Positions 34,228 through 46,920 of a stretch of 64,000 bases of DNA are shown in pieces. The DNA lies in assembly GCA_027563935.2 (NCBI GenBank), contig CM050454.1, forward strand, positions 23,433,501 to 23,497,500, in the 5' to 3' direction. Under the pieces are notes generated by a model. The model did no database searches. It saw only the letters and a list, made by a program, of their open reading frames with translations, and had not been told where the DNA came from. Source of the DNA: Costus lasius. Lineage: Eukaryota; Streptophyta; Magnoliopsida; Zingiberales; Costaceae. The position numbers and the translations under genes are program-made. Position 1 is the stretch's first letter. Each line of letters opens with the position of its first letter.

Positions 34228-36046
34228 TGGTATCAGAGCAAGCTGAATGCATGATTTATATGATTGCTACATGTTTTGTGATCCATGTTTCAAATGTTTA
34301 GATCTAGGGTTATCAACATGCGAAAATACATGTTAACTTGTTTCATGCCGAAACTTGTTTTTGTTTGTTTTGCTTGTTGGCGCATCTTAGGTTTTATCAA
34401 AAATCTATATCACTTGCGCGACCTTCACTAGATCTAAGGCCTTACTTTAAACCCTTAGACGGGTTATTAGGGTTGAAGTCATCCTCTAGGTTAGATCCAA
34501 CCAGTCTGATCAGACTATCTGACAGCCTAGATGGGTTGACCAGATAGCACCTGTGCGCAAGCACGTGGTGGCTATAGGTCGACTGCGGACAGGCGTGTAG
34601 CGATGTCTGATTGAGACAACCTATGAACGCACATGAGTTAGGCCCGGGGTCACACCCACTTGCCAGACCTCATTGTGGTCGTTCAGCCCATGGCGCATGC
34701 ATAGTTGACCACAGGGTCGACTCAAGTCAGTTAGGACTTGGTGCATGTAAGGGCAGTGGATCTGACTAGGACTGATGAGTGGATCCCTAGGAATGGACCG
34801 TTGTAAGGTAGTAGGGCGTATAAGGAAATTAAAATTGATGCCAATGGGGTTTTTCAAAACAAATTTAATTTCTTGATTGGATCACATGATGATTGATGCC
34901 ATTTGCTTGTTTATTTAATCTTATGTGGGCTGCCCGTGTTTAATGTGTGCTGTGCTGGGGCCTGCGTGCCTGGTTAATTTTGTAAATTATTTTTATATTG
35001 TGATCTGCACATCACATTGCATTTAATTTATAAAATGTAATTGACCTGCGAGTCAATCTTGTCTAGATAGATTAATTTGTAAATTAGTCAGACAAGAGCA
35101 CAGAGCACACTTGGCAGAGGCGCATGCAGCAGTGGCTTGACCAGACGGGAGGTCCAGGGTTTGACTCTGGGACCTGGCGCATGTACCTGGTGGGCGCACC
35201 TGAGCTGCAGATGGCGCTTGGGCCCTGGTATGGGCCAAATGAGCAGCTAAAGCCCCATGAAGAAAAGCAAGTGAAGACTTAAGTTAATTAAGGTCTTACT
35301 TAGGTTTCATGGGCGTTTACCGCATAAGATCCATGCTTTCTTTTATTGTCTAATAATAAGAATTGCATGATTTATTTATCTTCTGCTATCACCATAGGAA
35401 TTGCATGATAGTTAAGAAGATAAAAGACCGTTAAAATCCAACGCTAAAATATCAAGCTCGAAAGCCTTCTGACGCGAAACCTCACTGTTCTGACTATCGT
35501 TGGAGCCGTGTTGTACCCACTCAGTGGGCACGTCCATCTATCTTCAGACGGTGCGGGATTACACCTGCGTGTTACAGAGAAGGGATTTATCGCTTCTCGT
35601 TGCTCAGCATAGCACGTGGTGGTCCAGGGAGTAGGTCAGGTCAGCTTGACCATGTAGGCTACATACTGAGCATATGTGAGCTATATGGAGGCAGCCATCT
35701 GTGGGATCAGAGACTGTGTTGTACCAACTCAGTTGGCACAGTCTGCTGGATTGCCCAGATGAAGGGGAATCGCACGGGTTGGCGATTGGCAGGGACTGCC
35801 TACCAGAAATTAGTGCTTGTACTCTCTGTGCATCTTATCTCGCCTGAGCGGGACGCGGAGACCAAGTATGAAATCTGGATCCCATCTCACTAAAAGAGTG
35901 TTTACTCTTTCGGACTGTTTAATGGATTTTTCAGTCAGATAAAATAGTGAGAAAAAGAATCTTTCTTAAGTCCTGGATTGATTCTATACATTGATACTGA
36001 CCTTGCTGTTCTTGCATTGTTGTAGATTCCTGCAGCAACGAACACC
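34228..36046 (+). other. Primer site and leader of element D
   Basis: Primer site 34228-34239; palindrome 34503-34516; hairpins 35507-35532, 35713-35742, 35824-35860; upstream ORF 35759-35893; acceptor-like AG ending at 36025. One base in about 1.8 kb differs from C (ATCTGCACATC for ATCTGCGCATC). Confidence 0.85.
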
Positions 36047-37245
36047 ATGAACTTCAATGTGCGATCCCTACTGGAAAGGGAGAAGTTTGCTGGGCCAAAC
36101 TTCTCAGACTGGTACGGACACCTTAAGATTGTTCTTAAGGCAGAGAGGAAACTGTATGTCCTCGAGACGGCGATACCGCCTCAACCCGCTCCGAACGCCG
36201 CAAGGGCGGTTCGGGAAGCCTATGAAAAGCATGTCAACGATAGCATTGATGTCGCTTGCCTGATGCTAGCGTCTATGACGCCACCGCTGCAGCATCAGCA
36301 CGAGGATATGTCTGCTATAGAAATTATAGCAAACCTCAAGATGCTGTATGCTGCACAGGCGAGGACTGAGCGCTATAACTTGACCAAGCTGTTCTTTCAG
36401 AGCAAACTGGCTGAAGGGAGTCCAGTGGGAGCTCACGTGCTCAAGATGATTGGGCACAAGGAGGCTCTAGAGAAACTGGGACATACCATCAATCAGGAGC
36501 TTGCTGTAGATATTATTCTGCAGTCTCTACCGCCCACTTTCGATGCGTTCATCATTAACTTTAATATGAACAAAATCGACTGTACTCCGGCAGAATTGCT
36601 GAATATGCTCTTGACTACTGAGGAGACTCTGAAGGGAAAGCCTTCAACCTCTGTCTTAATGGTTCCTTCTAGGAACAAGAAGAAGGGGAAGAAGGGCAAA
36701 GCCCCAGTCAAGAACTACAACAAGGCGCTGAAACAAAAGGTTAAGCGGTCGAAGGAATACAGATGTTTCCACTGTGGCCAGCTGGGTCACTGGAAAAAGG
36801 ACTGTAAAGCGCTCCAAGGAGACAAGAAGGGAAGCATCGCTTCTGGCTCAGGTATTTATGTGACTGAGGTCATATTTTCTTCTTCTATTTCATGGGTGTT
36901 AGACACTGCATGTGGAGTTCACATTTGTTCAAATGTATAGGAACTCAAGAGAAGAAGACAGGTGGGACAGCATGAGGTGGACCTACGAGTTGGAAACGGG
37001 GCACGGGTTGCTGCTGTTGCTGTAGGAGAATATTACATCTCATTACCATCTGGACTTGTATTAGAATTAAACAATTGTTATTTTGTTCCTAGCATTACCA
37101 AGAATATTATCTCTATTCCTGCTCTTGTCAGGAAAGGGTTTTCCTTTGAATGCAATATTTCAAAGTGTGTTTTATCTTTAGATAATATTGTTTATGCTAC
37201 TGGATCAATTAGCAATGGGTTATTCATGTTGGACATGGAATGTTC
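36047..37245 (+). pseudogene. Truncated gag-protease of element D
   Basis: Same frame as C. The gag stop of C (28985) is absent here, but CAG to TAG at 36938-36940 interrupts it just after the protease DTAC motif. Gag has QHQHEDM where C has QRQHEDM. Reading stops at the truncation; integrase, RT and RNase H are absent. Confidence 0.93.
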
Positions 37246-37302
37246 TAGATAGACCCGCTATGAGTCTATGACTTGGTGTCATGAGTTATCCTCATAAGTG
37301 AC
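37246..37302 (+). repeat. Scrap of family-2 LTR
   Basis: 57 bases match the interior of the G 3' LTR (about 63552-63609; GATAGACCCGCTATGAG..CTCATAAGTGAC). It is presumably the host LTR into which X inserted; the left side was lost at the D junction. Confidence 0.8.
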
Positions 37303-37725
37303 TGTTGGGAAACCCCGGGGACATTTTACAATTTTCAGAGTCATGGACATACATTTTACGCAGCGGAAGAATGTCCCCGAAACAGGCCAGTCCCAAAAAC
37401 CCAGTGAAGATCGCAAGCAAGGGAGTCGACACGATGAGTTAGGAAATACCTTAAGAGCTACTTGGAATGATGCCGATGTAGGCGCCCAAATGTTCGCCCT
37501 CTGCAGTCTCACACACACAGATCTCTTGAGTTCTCTTCTTCCACGCCCAGTGCTAGCCTCGGGAAGAAGATCCAAGCCTTAGGGAGATGCTCTACTTCAC
37601 TTGCGCCACCAAGAGAGAGGATGCGCCAAGAGAAGAAGGAAAACTACCCAAACCGCCAAGCACTAAAGTTCCTTGCGCCAAGAGGAAAGGAGGGAGAGGC
37701 TTGCGGTTATGGAAGAAGGAAGATG
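37303..37725 (-). repeat. Family-2 LTR X, part 1 (split by E)
   Basis: The minus strand ends ..GGTTTCCCAACA at 37303, the family-2 LTR 3' terminus. It continues to AGATG at 37721-37725, where E inserted, and resumes at 46921. GTGAC before 37303 may be its target site. Confidence 0.85.
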
Positions 37726-39425
37726 TGTTGGGGTATGCCCTTAAGGCTAATGTTTGAGGCCTTGGGATTGTATAAGTATCATGTAATAAACTCTTAAGTT
37801 TATAATAAGGCATGGTTGTTATTTAGGTTGTTACCTTGTCTGCTGTAATAAGTGTACTTCTGAATAATGTCTCAAAGCTGTTCAGCTAGGCTGACAGGCT
37901 ATAAGTCCTTAGTCGAGATATCTTGGTGAACATGAGACAGCCTTGATATGATGGAGAGTAATATGAGTGCTAATCTTATAGGATGCTTCGAGCATGGAAT
38001 AAGATGTAGACTCATGGGTACATTGGATGTACTGGACAGACCCTACTGGGATATTGCATTGCTTGTCACAATGTGAATGATCCTTGTAAGCAGCAAGTGG
38101 CACATGTCCTCTGACTTGAGATCACTTGTGTTTCTAAATGATGATTGTCATTGTTTTGAGGTAGTTCAATATCATTTGAAATATAATGATTATAGACTAT
38201 CTTGGATGGTGAGCTTGAATCAGGTTAGGGCACTAGTGATAGATAAAGGATTGCCGTCTCCTTGTTCAAGGAGTGTGGTGTTCTAAGGGCCCCCCTATAT
38301 GAGATGATTGAGATAGTGTATGGCCATACCCAGATGACTATGTGCATCTGATCTAATCATGCTCATCGTATTGGAGTTACAAGCTTGACCCGCTTGTCCA
38401 ATAAGAACATCCAGTGGCAAAGGACACATGTATGCCTTGTGAATTGAGTCACACTTGTGCTATGGTTTGGGAGTAGTCTTGGAAGACTCTTTCCTTTATA
38501 TCGGGAGACAGTGATGTGTTGCTAGATACCCCTCACTGATCGTGATAACGTAAGTTATCGTTACCGACATTTAGAGGAAACCCTCAGGGTCGCACAATTT
38601 GGTGATATGGCTTACTTGAGTCAGATCGTATGGACTGGATTCTTTGAGTTCAGATTAAAGGGATTTAATCTCTGATTGTAAGTGAGATCTGGTCTGATCA
38701 TGTTTGATTGATTAGGACTTGAGATCGGTAAGCTTCGATCGAGAGAGGTGATGCTAGATCGGAGAGATCAAGGGCATCAGATGATGAATGGTTAGATCAT
38801 GAGCCTTGGGGGTTCAATTTGGTCTAGACCAAGTGGCTAGAGCTATTTCGGTTTGGTTTGTTGAACCAAAGCCGATTTGACATTTTGGCTTGAACCGGTT
38901 CACAATGGTGAACGCATGGTTCAATCCTAAAATGCGTTTGGGTTGAGTTGAGCGCATGGACTTGATGAGCTTCCATTTATGGAAAGTCATCAAGGGCCGG
39001 TTTCACTCACTTCAATGCCAAAAACGCATATGCGTTTGCGCTCTTCTCTTCAACGCATTCGACTTTGGTTGGGTGGTGATTGACGAAGAGAAGGAGAGGT
39101 TGAGCAAGAGGAGCTCTCGGCCAAGAGGTTCATCATCCCCTTCCATTCGACACTTGAAGGCTTGGGTGTCTTGCTAGCACAAGAGACCGCAAGGAGTAAG
39201 TATCTTCACCTTGTGTGTGAACTTGTGGAGGAGATCTACTTTGTTCTCTTTATCCAAGCCGACTTCCAAGCATATGGCGTTGGTATGATTTTTATCTCAA
39301 TCTATTCAATCGATTATAGTTGAACATATGGCATGCAAATGATCTTGAACCCTTGCTTCCACTTGCATATTTTACATTAGCGCCATGCTTAGGGTTTTGC
39401 CCCCTTATGATTAGGGGTTCCCACA
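37726..39425 (+). repeat. 5' LTR of element E
   Basis: TGTTGGGG..TTCCCACA, 1700 bp, the only family-1 LTR type here ending CCACA rather than ..TTCA or ..ATCA. AGTCTT-GG-AAGACT at 38475-38488, TTTATAT at 38495-38501, donor-like GTTG|GTATGA with GT at 39283-39284, terminal hairpin CCCCT..AGGGG. Confidence 0.97.
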
Positions 39426-39505
39426 AATGGTATCAGAGCTAGGCTCTATGCATGCTATTATGTTTGCTGATGTGATCCTCATGTTGCGCTTACTTTTACT
39501 TGAGG

Positions 39506-39683
39506 CATGCTTTGCTTACATGAAGTTGCGCTTGTATCATGCTTTGCTTACATGAAGTTGCGCTTGTATCATGCTTTGCTTAAATGAAGTTGCGCTTGTA
39601 TCATGCTTTGCTTATATGAAGTATGCGCTCCCCCTTGAAGGGGACCCCCTAAAGTTTGCGCTCCCCCTTGAAGGGGACCCCCT
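39506..39683 (+). repeat. 32-bp tandem repeat plus doubled LTR-end-like unit
   Basis: Units CATGCTTTGCTTACATGAAG.. start at 39506, 39538, 39570 and 39602 (3.7 copies, period 32). They are followed by two copies of GCGCTCCCCCTTGAAGGGGA plus CCCCCT (39625-39683). That second motif resembles the 3' terminus of the LTR of element B, not of E. Confidence 0.85.
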
Positions 39684-41023
39684 TAGATCTAAGGGTTATA
39701 TGCAAGCATGTTGTTTGTTTGTATGATTGCGCATGTTCTAAGGTTTTTCTAAAACTTACATCTTGCGCGCTTGATTAGATCTAAGGTGCCACTACATTAA
39801 ACCCTTAGATGGGTTGATGAGGTTGAAGTCACCACTAGGTTAGATCCAAGTCTGATCAGACCATCTGACAGCTCAGATGGGTTAACCTGATAGCACCTAT
39901 GCGCAAGCACAAGGTGGCTATAGGTTGACTGCATCTAGGGCGTGTAGCGAGGTCTGGTTGAGACACTACTGAACACACTTGAGTTAGGCCCGGGGTCACA
40001 CCCGCTTGCCATAACTCATGGGGGTAGTTCAGCCCTTGGCGCATGCATGGTTGACCATTAGGTCAACTCGGGTCAGTTAGGACTCGGTGCATGCAAGGGC
40101 AAAGGATCTAACTAGATGGATGAGTGGATCCCCATCAATGGACCATTGTAAGGTTGTAGGGCTCATAAGGAAATTAAAATTGATGCCATGGGGTTTTCAA
40201 AAACTTTTAATTTCAAGATGATTGGATCACATGTTGATTGAACCATATGCTTGTTTATTTAGTCTTATGTGGGTTGCCCAATTGTGTGCTGTGCTGGGGC
40301 CTGCGTGCCTGGACTTAAAAATTGTAAATTAATTTGTGATCTGCGAATCACATTGTACTTAATTTATAATATGTTGTTGACCTGCGAGTCAACCTTGTCT
40401 AGATAGATCAAATGTACTTTGATTAGACAAGAACAAAGGCACACATCCAAGAGGGGCATTCACCTGGTGGTGCACCTGAGGTGCTCTTGGCGCTAGGGCA
40501 CTGGGTTGGACCAGATGAGATGCAATGAAGCTCAAGTGAAGACTTAAGTTATATTAAGGTCTTACTAGGGTTCATGGGCTTTTACCACATAAGATCATGC
40601 TTTCTACTTATTGCTAATAATTAGAATTGCATATTTATGTTTATCTTCTGCTATAGCCATAGGACATGCCTGATAGTAAGAAGATAAAAGACCGTTAAAA
40701 TCCAACGCTAACATATCAAGCTCGTAAGCCTTCTGACGCGAAACCTCACCTTTCTGACTATCGTTGGAGCCGTGTTGAACCCACTCAGTGGGCACGTCCA
40801 TCTATCTTCAGACGGTGCTGGATTTCACCTGCGTGTTACAGAGTTGGGATTTATCCCCTCTCGTTGCTCAGCATAGCACGTGGTGGTCCAGGGAGTAGGT
40901 CAGGTCAGCTTGACCATGTAGACTACATATGTGGCGCATATGGTAGCACATGGAGGCAGCCATCTCTGGGATCAGAGACTGTGTTGCACCAACTCAGTTG
41001 GCACAGTCTGCTGGATTGCCAAG

Positions 41024-41158
41024 ATGAAGGGGAATCGCACGGGTTGGCGATTGGCTGGGACAGCCTACCAGAAACTAGTGCTTGTCATCTCTGTGCATCT
41101 TATCTCGCCTGAGCGGGACGCGGAGACCAAGTATGAAATCTGGATCCCATCTCACTAA
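41024..41158 (+). CDS. Leader upstream ORF (element E)
   Basis: 44 residues, MKGNRTGWRLAG..VISVHL..EIWIPSH-stop; one replacement (Leu to Ile) relative to C. The longer frame upstream is shifted in E by small length changes, yet this part is kept. Confidence 0.4.
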   Translation: MKGNRTGWRLAGTAYQKLVLVISVHLISPERDAETKYEIWIPSH

Positions 41159-41310
41159 AAGAGTGTTTACTCTTTCGGACTGTTTACTGGATTTTTCAGT
41201 CAGACAAAATAGTGAGAAAAGAATCTTTCTTAAGTCCTGGATTGATTCTGAAACATTGATACTGACCTTGCTGTTCTTGCTTGTTGTAGATTCCTGCAGC
41301 AACGAACACC

Positions 41311-44300
41311 ATGAGCTTCAATGTGCGATCCCTACTGGAAAGGGAGAAGTTTGCTGGGCCGAACTTCTCTGACTGGTTCGGACACCTTAAGATTGTTCTT
41401 AAGGCAGAGAGGAAACTGTATGTCCTCGAGACGGCGATACCGCCGCAGCCCGCTCCGAACGCCGCAAGGGCGGTTCGGGAAGCCTACGAAAAGCACGTCA
41501 ATGATAGCATTGATGTCGCTTGCCTGATGCTAGCGTCTATGACGCCACCGCTGCAGCGTCAGCATGAGGATATGTCGGCTATAGAAATTATAGCGAACCT
41601 CAAGATGCTATATGCTGCACAGGCGAGGACTGAGCGCTATAATCTGACGAAGCTCTTCTTTCAGAGCAAACTGGCTGAGGGGAGCCCAGTGGGAGCTCAC
41701 GTGCTCAAGATGATTGGGCACAAGGAGGCTCTAGAGAAACTGGGGCATACCGTCAACCAGGAGCTTGCTGTGGACATTATTCTGCAGTCTCTTCCGCCCT
41801 CTTTCGATGCGTTCATTATTAACTTTAATATGAACAAGATCGATTGTATGCCGGCAGAGCTGCTGAATATGCTCTTGACCACTGAGGAAACTCTGAAGGG
41901 TAAGCCTTCAACCTCTGTCTTGATGGTTCCTTCTAGGAACAAGAAGAAGGGGAAGAAGGGCAAGGCCCCTATCAAGAATTACAGCAAGGCCCTGAAACAG
42001 AAGGTGAAGCGGTCGAAGGACAACAGGTGTTTCCACTGTGGCCAGCTGGGTCACTGGAAAAAGGACTGTAAAGCGCTCCAAGGAGATAAGAGGGGAAGCA
42101 TCGCTTCTGGCTCAGGTATATATGTGACTGAGGTCATGTTATCTTCTTCTACTATATCATGGGTGTTGGACACTGCATGTGGAGTTCACATTTGTTCAAA
42201 TGTGCAGGAACTCAAGAGAAGAAGGCAGGTGGGACAGCATGAGGTAGACCTACGAGTTGGAAACGGGGCACGGGTTGCTGCTGTTGCTGTAGGAGACTAT
42301 TTCATTTCTTTACCATCTGGCGTTGTATTAGAATTAAACAATTGTTATTTTGTACCGAGTATTACCAAGAATATTATCTCTATTCCTGCTCTTGTCAGGA
42401 AAGGATTTGCCTTTGAATGCAATATTTCAAAGTGTGTTTTATCTCATGATAATATTGTGTATGCAACTGGTTCAATTAACAATGGGTTATACATGTTGGA
42501 CATGGAAAATTCTATACAAAACATTGATAATAAGAAAGCCAAGTATGCTGATGACAGCACCTTGTTATGGCATAGTCGTTTAGGCCATATAAACGAGAAG
42601 CGCATTAAGCGGTTGCATGAACATGGACTGCTGGGATCATTCTCCTATGAGGAGATTGATACATGCAAAGCTTGTTTGATGGGTAAAATGACGAAGTCTC
42701 CTTTTCCTCACAAAGGTCAAAGGGCTTCGGGTTTACTTGACCTTATACACAGTGATGTGTGTGGGCCTTTTAGTAAACATGCCAGAGGTGGCTATCAGTA
42801 CTTCATTACCTTTACTGATGATTTCAGTAGGTATGGGTATGTCTATTTAATGAGACATAAAAGTGAATCTTTTGACAAATTCAAAGAGTTCAAAAATGAA
42901 GTACAAAATCAGCTAGGCCGAAATATCAAGGCACTTCGTTCTGATCGAGGTGGTGAATACCTGAGTCATGGATTTACTGACTATCTGAAGGAGTGTGGGA
43001 TTATCTCACAGCTCACTCCGCCAGGAACACCGCAATGGAATGGTGTGTCCGAGAGGAGAAATAGAACGTTACTAGACATGGTTCGTTCTATGATGAGTCA
43101 GGCCACTCTTCCATATTCCTTTTGGGGTTTTGCACTGGAAACAGCTGCAAAGGTACTAAACCGAGTGCCATCCAAGGCAGTTTTAAAGACGCCATATGAG
43201 TTATGGTATGGAAAACAGCCTAGCTTGACATTTATCAGGATCTGGGGTTGCGAGGCTTATGTCAAAAAGCTCGCCTCTGGGAAACTGGAGAGCAGATCTG
43301 AGAAATGTATCTTTGTCGGTTACCCTAAGGAAACTAAGGGTTATTATTTCTACGATCCCAAAGAGAACAAGGTTTTTGTTGCTCGGACGGCCATATTTCT
43401 TGAGAAGGAGTTTCTTCTGCAAGAGGCCAGTGGGAGAGAAATAAAGCTGGATGAGAATTCAGAGGAAGGACAAAGTAGTCAAGCAGAGTTGGATGTGCCT
43501 GAGCTGGTAGATCAGGTTACTGAACAACCTGAGGCTCAGATATCACGGGAACCGTGAAGATCGGGTAGGATCCGTCGACAGCCTGAGCGCTATGACGGAG
43601 TCTACATCATTGATAATGATGAACCCCTAACTTATGCGGATGCGGTCAGTGGACCGGAATCAGCTAGATGGCTTGAAGCTATGCGAGCCGAGATGGACTC
43701 CATGTCAGATAACCAAGTCTGGGATTTAGTTGATCCGCCTCCGGGAGTAATCCCTATAGGCTGTAAATGGATCTTCAAGAAGAAGATTGACATGGATGGT
43801 AACGTGGTTACCTATAAAGGCAGGCTAGTTGCGAAAGGTTTCAAACAAATCTACGGGATAGATTATGATGAAACTTTCTCTCCTGTAGCCATGTTTAAGT
43901 CTATTCGGATTCTTTTCGCGATAGCAGCATATTACGACTATGAGATCTGGCAAATGGATGTGAAGACAGCTTTCCTTAATGGAAATCTAGATGAGGATGT
44001 GTATATGACACAACCGGAAGGTTTCACTAATCCAGCAGATCGTCATAAAATATGCAAGTTAAAGAAGTCCATTTATGGACTTAAACAAGCATCAAGAAGC
44101 TGGAATATTCGTTTTGATGAATCAATCTCTGAGTTTGGTTTCATCAAGAACGAAGATGACCCGTGTGTATATAAGAGGTTTAGTGGGAGCGTGATTACAT
44201 TCCTAATCCTCTACGTCGATGATATCTTGATCATTGGAAATGATATTCCTGAACTGCATGCTGTTAAGGCATGGTTAGGAAAATGTTTCCAGATGAAAGA

Positions 44301-45195
44301 TTTGGGAGAAGCAGCCTATGTATTAGGTGTCAAGATCTACCGGGATAGATCTAAGAGGCTTCTCGGGCTGTGCCAGAGTACTTACATCGATAAAGTCCTA
44401 GAGAGATTCCATTTAGAGAATTCTAAACGTGGATATCTTCCAGTCAGACATGGTCTGAATCTTTCAAAGAGTCAGTGTCCACAAACACAGACTGAGAAAG
44501 ATGAAATGGACAATACGCCTTATGCTTCGGCTATTGGGTCCATTATGTATGCGATGTTGTGTACTCGCCCAGACGTCGCTTACGGGTTAAGCGTGACCAG
44601 TCGATTCCAAAGTAATCCAGGATTGGCGCACTGGATTGCAGTCAAGAACATCTTAAAATATCTGCGGAGGACCAAAGATATGTTCTTGATATATGGTGGT
44701 CAGGAAGAACTCAGTATAGAGGGATATACTGACGCTTCGTTCCAGTCGGACCAGGATGATTTCCGATCGCAATCAGGCTATGTTTTTAGCTTGAATGGTG
44801 GAGCAGTGGTGTGGAAGAGCTTCAAACAGTCAACTGTTGCTGATTCCACAACAGAAGCCGAGTATGTTGCAGCCTCGGAAGCATCCAAGGAGGCAGTGTG
44901 GATTCGTAAGTTCGTGAGAGAACTTGGTGTCGTTCCTTCGAGTGCAGATCCTTTGGTTATCTTCTGTGATAACACTGGAGCTATAGCACAAGCAAAGGAA
45001 CCACGGTCGCACCAGAAGTCCAAGCACATACAGAGACGGTTTCACTTGATCCGGGAGATCATTGATCGTGGCGAGATCAACATATGCAAGGTTCATACAG
45101 ATGACAATCTGGCAGACCCGCTTACCAAGTCTCTGGCGCAGCAGAAGCATGAGAAGCACTGTAATAATATGGGTTTGAGATTTCTCAACCATTAG
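41311..45195 (+). pseudogene. gag-pol of element E, nearly intact (one stop)
   Basis: A 1295-codon frame from CACCATGAGC to TAG at 45193-45195, interrupted once: CGA to TGA at 43555-43557 (codon 749, between integrase and RT). Residues: knuckle Cys240-Cys253; protease Asp287-Thr-Ala; integrase zinc His421, His426, Cys452, Cys455; catalytic Asp482, Asp545, Glu581 (exact 35-residue spacing); RT YVDD 968-971; RNase H Asp1141, Glu1184, Asp1220. Gag, protease and integrase could still be made as one product; RT and RNase H lie beyond the stop. Best-preserved copy in the window. Confidence 0.96.
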
Positions 45196-45215
45196 ATTAA
45201 GTGCAAGTGGGAGAT

Positions 45216-46915
45216 TGTTGGGGTATGCCCTTAAGGCTAATGTTTGAGGCCTTGGGATTGTATAAGTATCATGTAATAAACTCTTAAGTTTATAATAAGG
45301 CATGGTTGTTATTCAGGTTGTTACCTTGTCTGCTGTAATAAGTGTACTTCTGAATAATGTCTCAAAGCTGTTCAGCTAGGCTGACAGGCTATAAGTCCTT
45401 AGTCGAGATATCTTGGTGAACATGAGACAGCCTTGATATGATGGAGACTAATATGAGTGCTAATCTTATAGGATGCTTCGAGCATGGAATAAGATGTAGA
45501 CTCATGGGTACATTGGATGTACTGGACAGACCCTACTGGGATATTGCATTGCTTGTCACAATGTGAATGATCCTTGTAAGCAGCAAGTGGCACATGTCCT
45601 CTGACTTGAGATCACTTGTGTTTCTAAATGATGATTGTCATTGTTTTGAGGTAGTTCAATATCATTTGAAATATAATGATTATAGACTATCTTGGATGGT
45701 GAGCTTGAATCAGGTTAGGGCACTAGTGATAGATAAAGGATTGCCGTCTCCTTGTTCAAGGAGTGTGGTGTTCTAAGGGCCCCCCTATATGAGATGATTG
45801 AGATAGTGTATGGCCATACCCAGATGACTATGTGCATCTGATCTAATCATGCTCATCGTATTGGAGTTACAAGCTTGACCCGCTTGTCCAATAAGAACAT
45901 CCAGTGGCAAAGGACACATGTATGCCTTGTGAATTGAGTCACACTTGTGCTATGGTTTGGGAGTAGTCTTGGAAGACTCTTTCCTTTATATCGGGAGACA
46001 GTGATGTGTTGCTAGATACCCCTCACTGATCGTGATAACGTAAGTTATCGTTACCGACATTTAGAGGAAACCCTCAGGGTCGCACAATTTGGTGATATGG
46101 CTTACTTGAGTCAGATCGTATGGACTGGATTCTTTGAGTTCAGATTAAAGGGATTTAATCTCTGATTGTAAGTGAGATCTGGTCTGATCATGTTTGATTG
46201 ATTAGGACTTGAGATCGGTAAGCTTCGATCGAGAGAGGTGATGCTAGATCGGAGAGATCAAGGGCATCAGATGATGAATGGTTAGATCATGAGCCTTGGG
46301 GGTTCAATTTGGTCTAGACCAAGTGGCTAGAGCTATTTCGGTTTGGTTTGTTGAACCAAAGCCGATTTGACATTTTGGCTTGAACCGGTTCACAATGGTG
46401 AACGCATGGTTCAATCCTAAAATGCGTTTGGGTTGAGTTGAGCGCATGGACTTGATGAGCTTCCATTTATGGAAAGTCATCAAGGGCCGGTTTCACTCAC
46501 TTCAATGCCAAAAACGCATATGCGTTTGCGCTCTTCTCTTCAACGCATTCGACTTTGGTTGGGTGGTGATTGACGAAGAGAAGGAGAGGTTGAGCAAGAG
46601 GAGCTCTCGGCCAAGAGGTTCATCATCCCCTTCCATTCGACACTTGAAGGCTTGGGTGTCTTGCTAGCACAAGAGACCGCAAGGAGTAAGTATCTTCACC
46701 TTGTGTGTGAACTTGTGGAGGAGATCTACTTTGTTCTCTTTATCCAAGCCGACTTCCAAGCATATGGCGTTGGTATGATTTTTATCTCAATCTATTCAAT
46801 CGATTATAGTTGAACATATGGCATGCAAATGATCTTGAACCCTTGCTTCCGCTTGCATATTTTACATTAGCGCCATGCTTAGGGTTTTGCCCCCTTATGA
46901 TTAGGGGTTCCCACA
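45216..46915 (+). repeat. 3' LTR of element E
   Basis: 1700 bp; differences from the 5' LTR seen at TTATTCAGG (5': TTATTTAGG), GGAGACTAA (5': GGAGAGTAA) and CTTCCGCTT (5': CTTCCACTT). Confidence 0.97.
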
Positions 46916-46920
46916 AGATG

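Larger units (their letters stand above)
32536..37245 (+). mobile_element. Element D, 3'-truncated second unit of the tandem
   Basis: The 4710 bases repeat 25123-29832 at a constant offset of 7413, with about eight differences seen by eye, nearly all transitions. The copy ends inside the region between protease and integrase (GGAATGTTCT) and joins a family-2 LTR scrap at 37246. Confidence 0.93.
39428..41310 (+). other. Primer site and leader of element E
   Basis: Primer site TGGTATCAGAGC at 39428-39439. About 70 bases on lie a 32-bp tandem array and a doubled LTR-end-like sequence. Further on: palindrome 39851-39860, hairpin 1 at 40771-40796 (bulge TTGAA), hairpin 2 at 40978-41007 (bulge TTGCA), hairpin 3 at 41089-41125, upstream ORF 41024-41158, and acceptor-like AG ending at 41289. 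Confidence 0.85.
37726..46915 (+). mobile_element. Complete young copia element E (family 1)
   Basis: 9190 bp with two 1700-bp LTRs and perfect 5-bp target duplications AGATG (37721-37725 and 46916-46920). By eye the LTRs differ at only about three positions. Contains primer site 39428-39439, leader, one gag-pol frame with a single stop, and polypurine tract. It interrupts LTR X. Confidence 0.97.

Noticed and set aside
39506..39623. CRISPR-like regular repeats
   Set aside because: Four direct 32-bp units without spacers in a plant retrotransposon leader; a plain tandem repeat.
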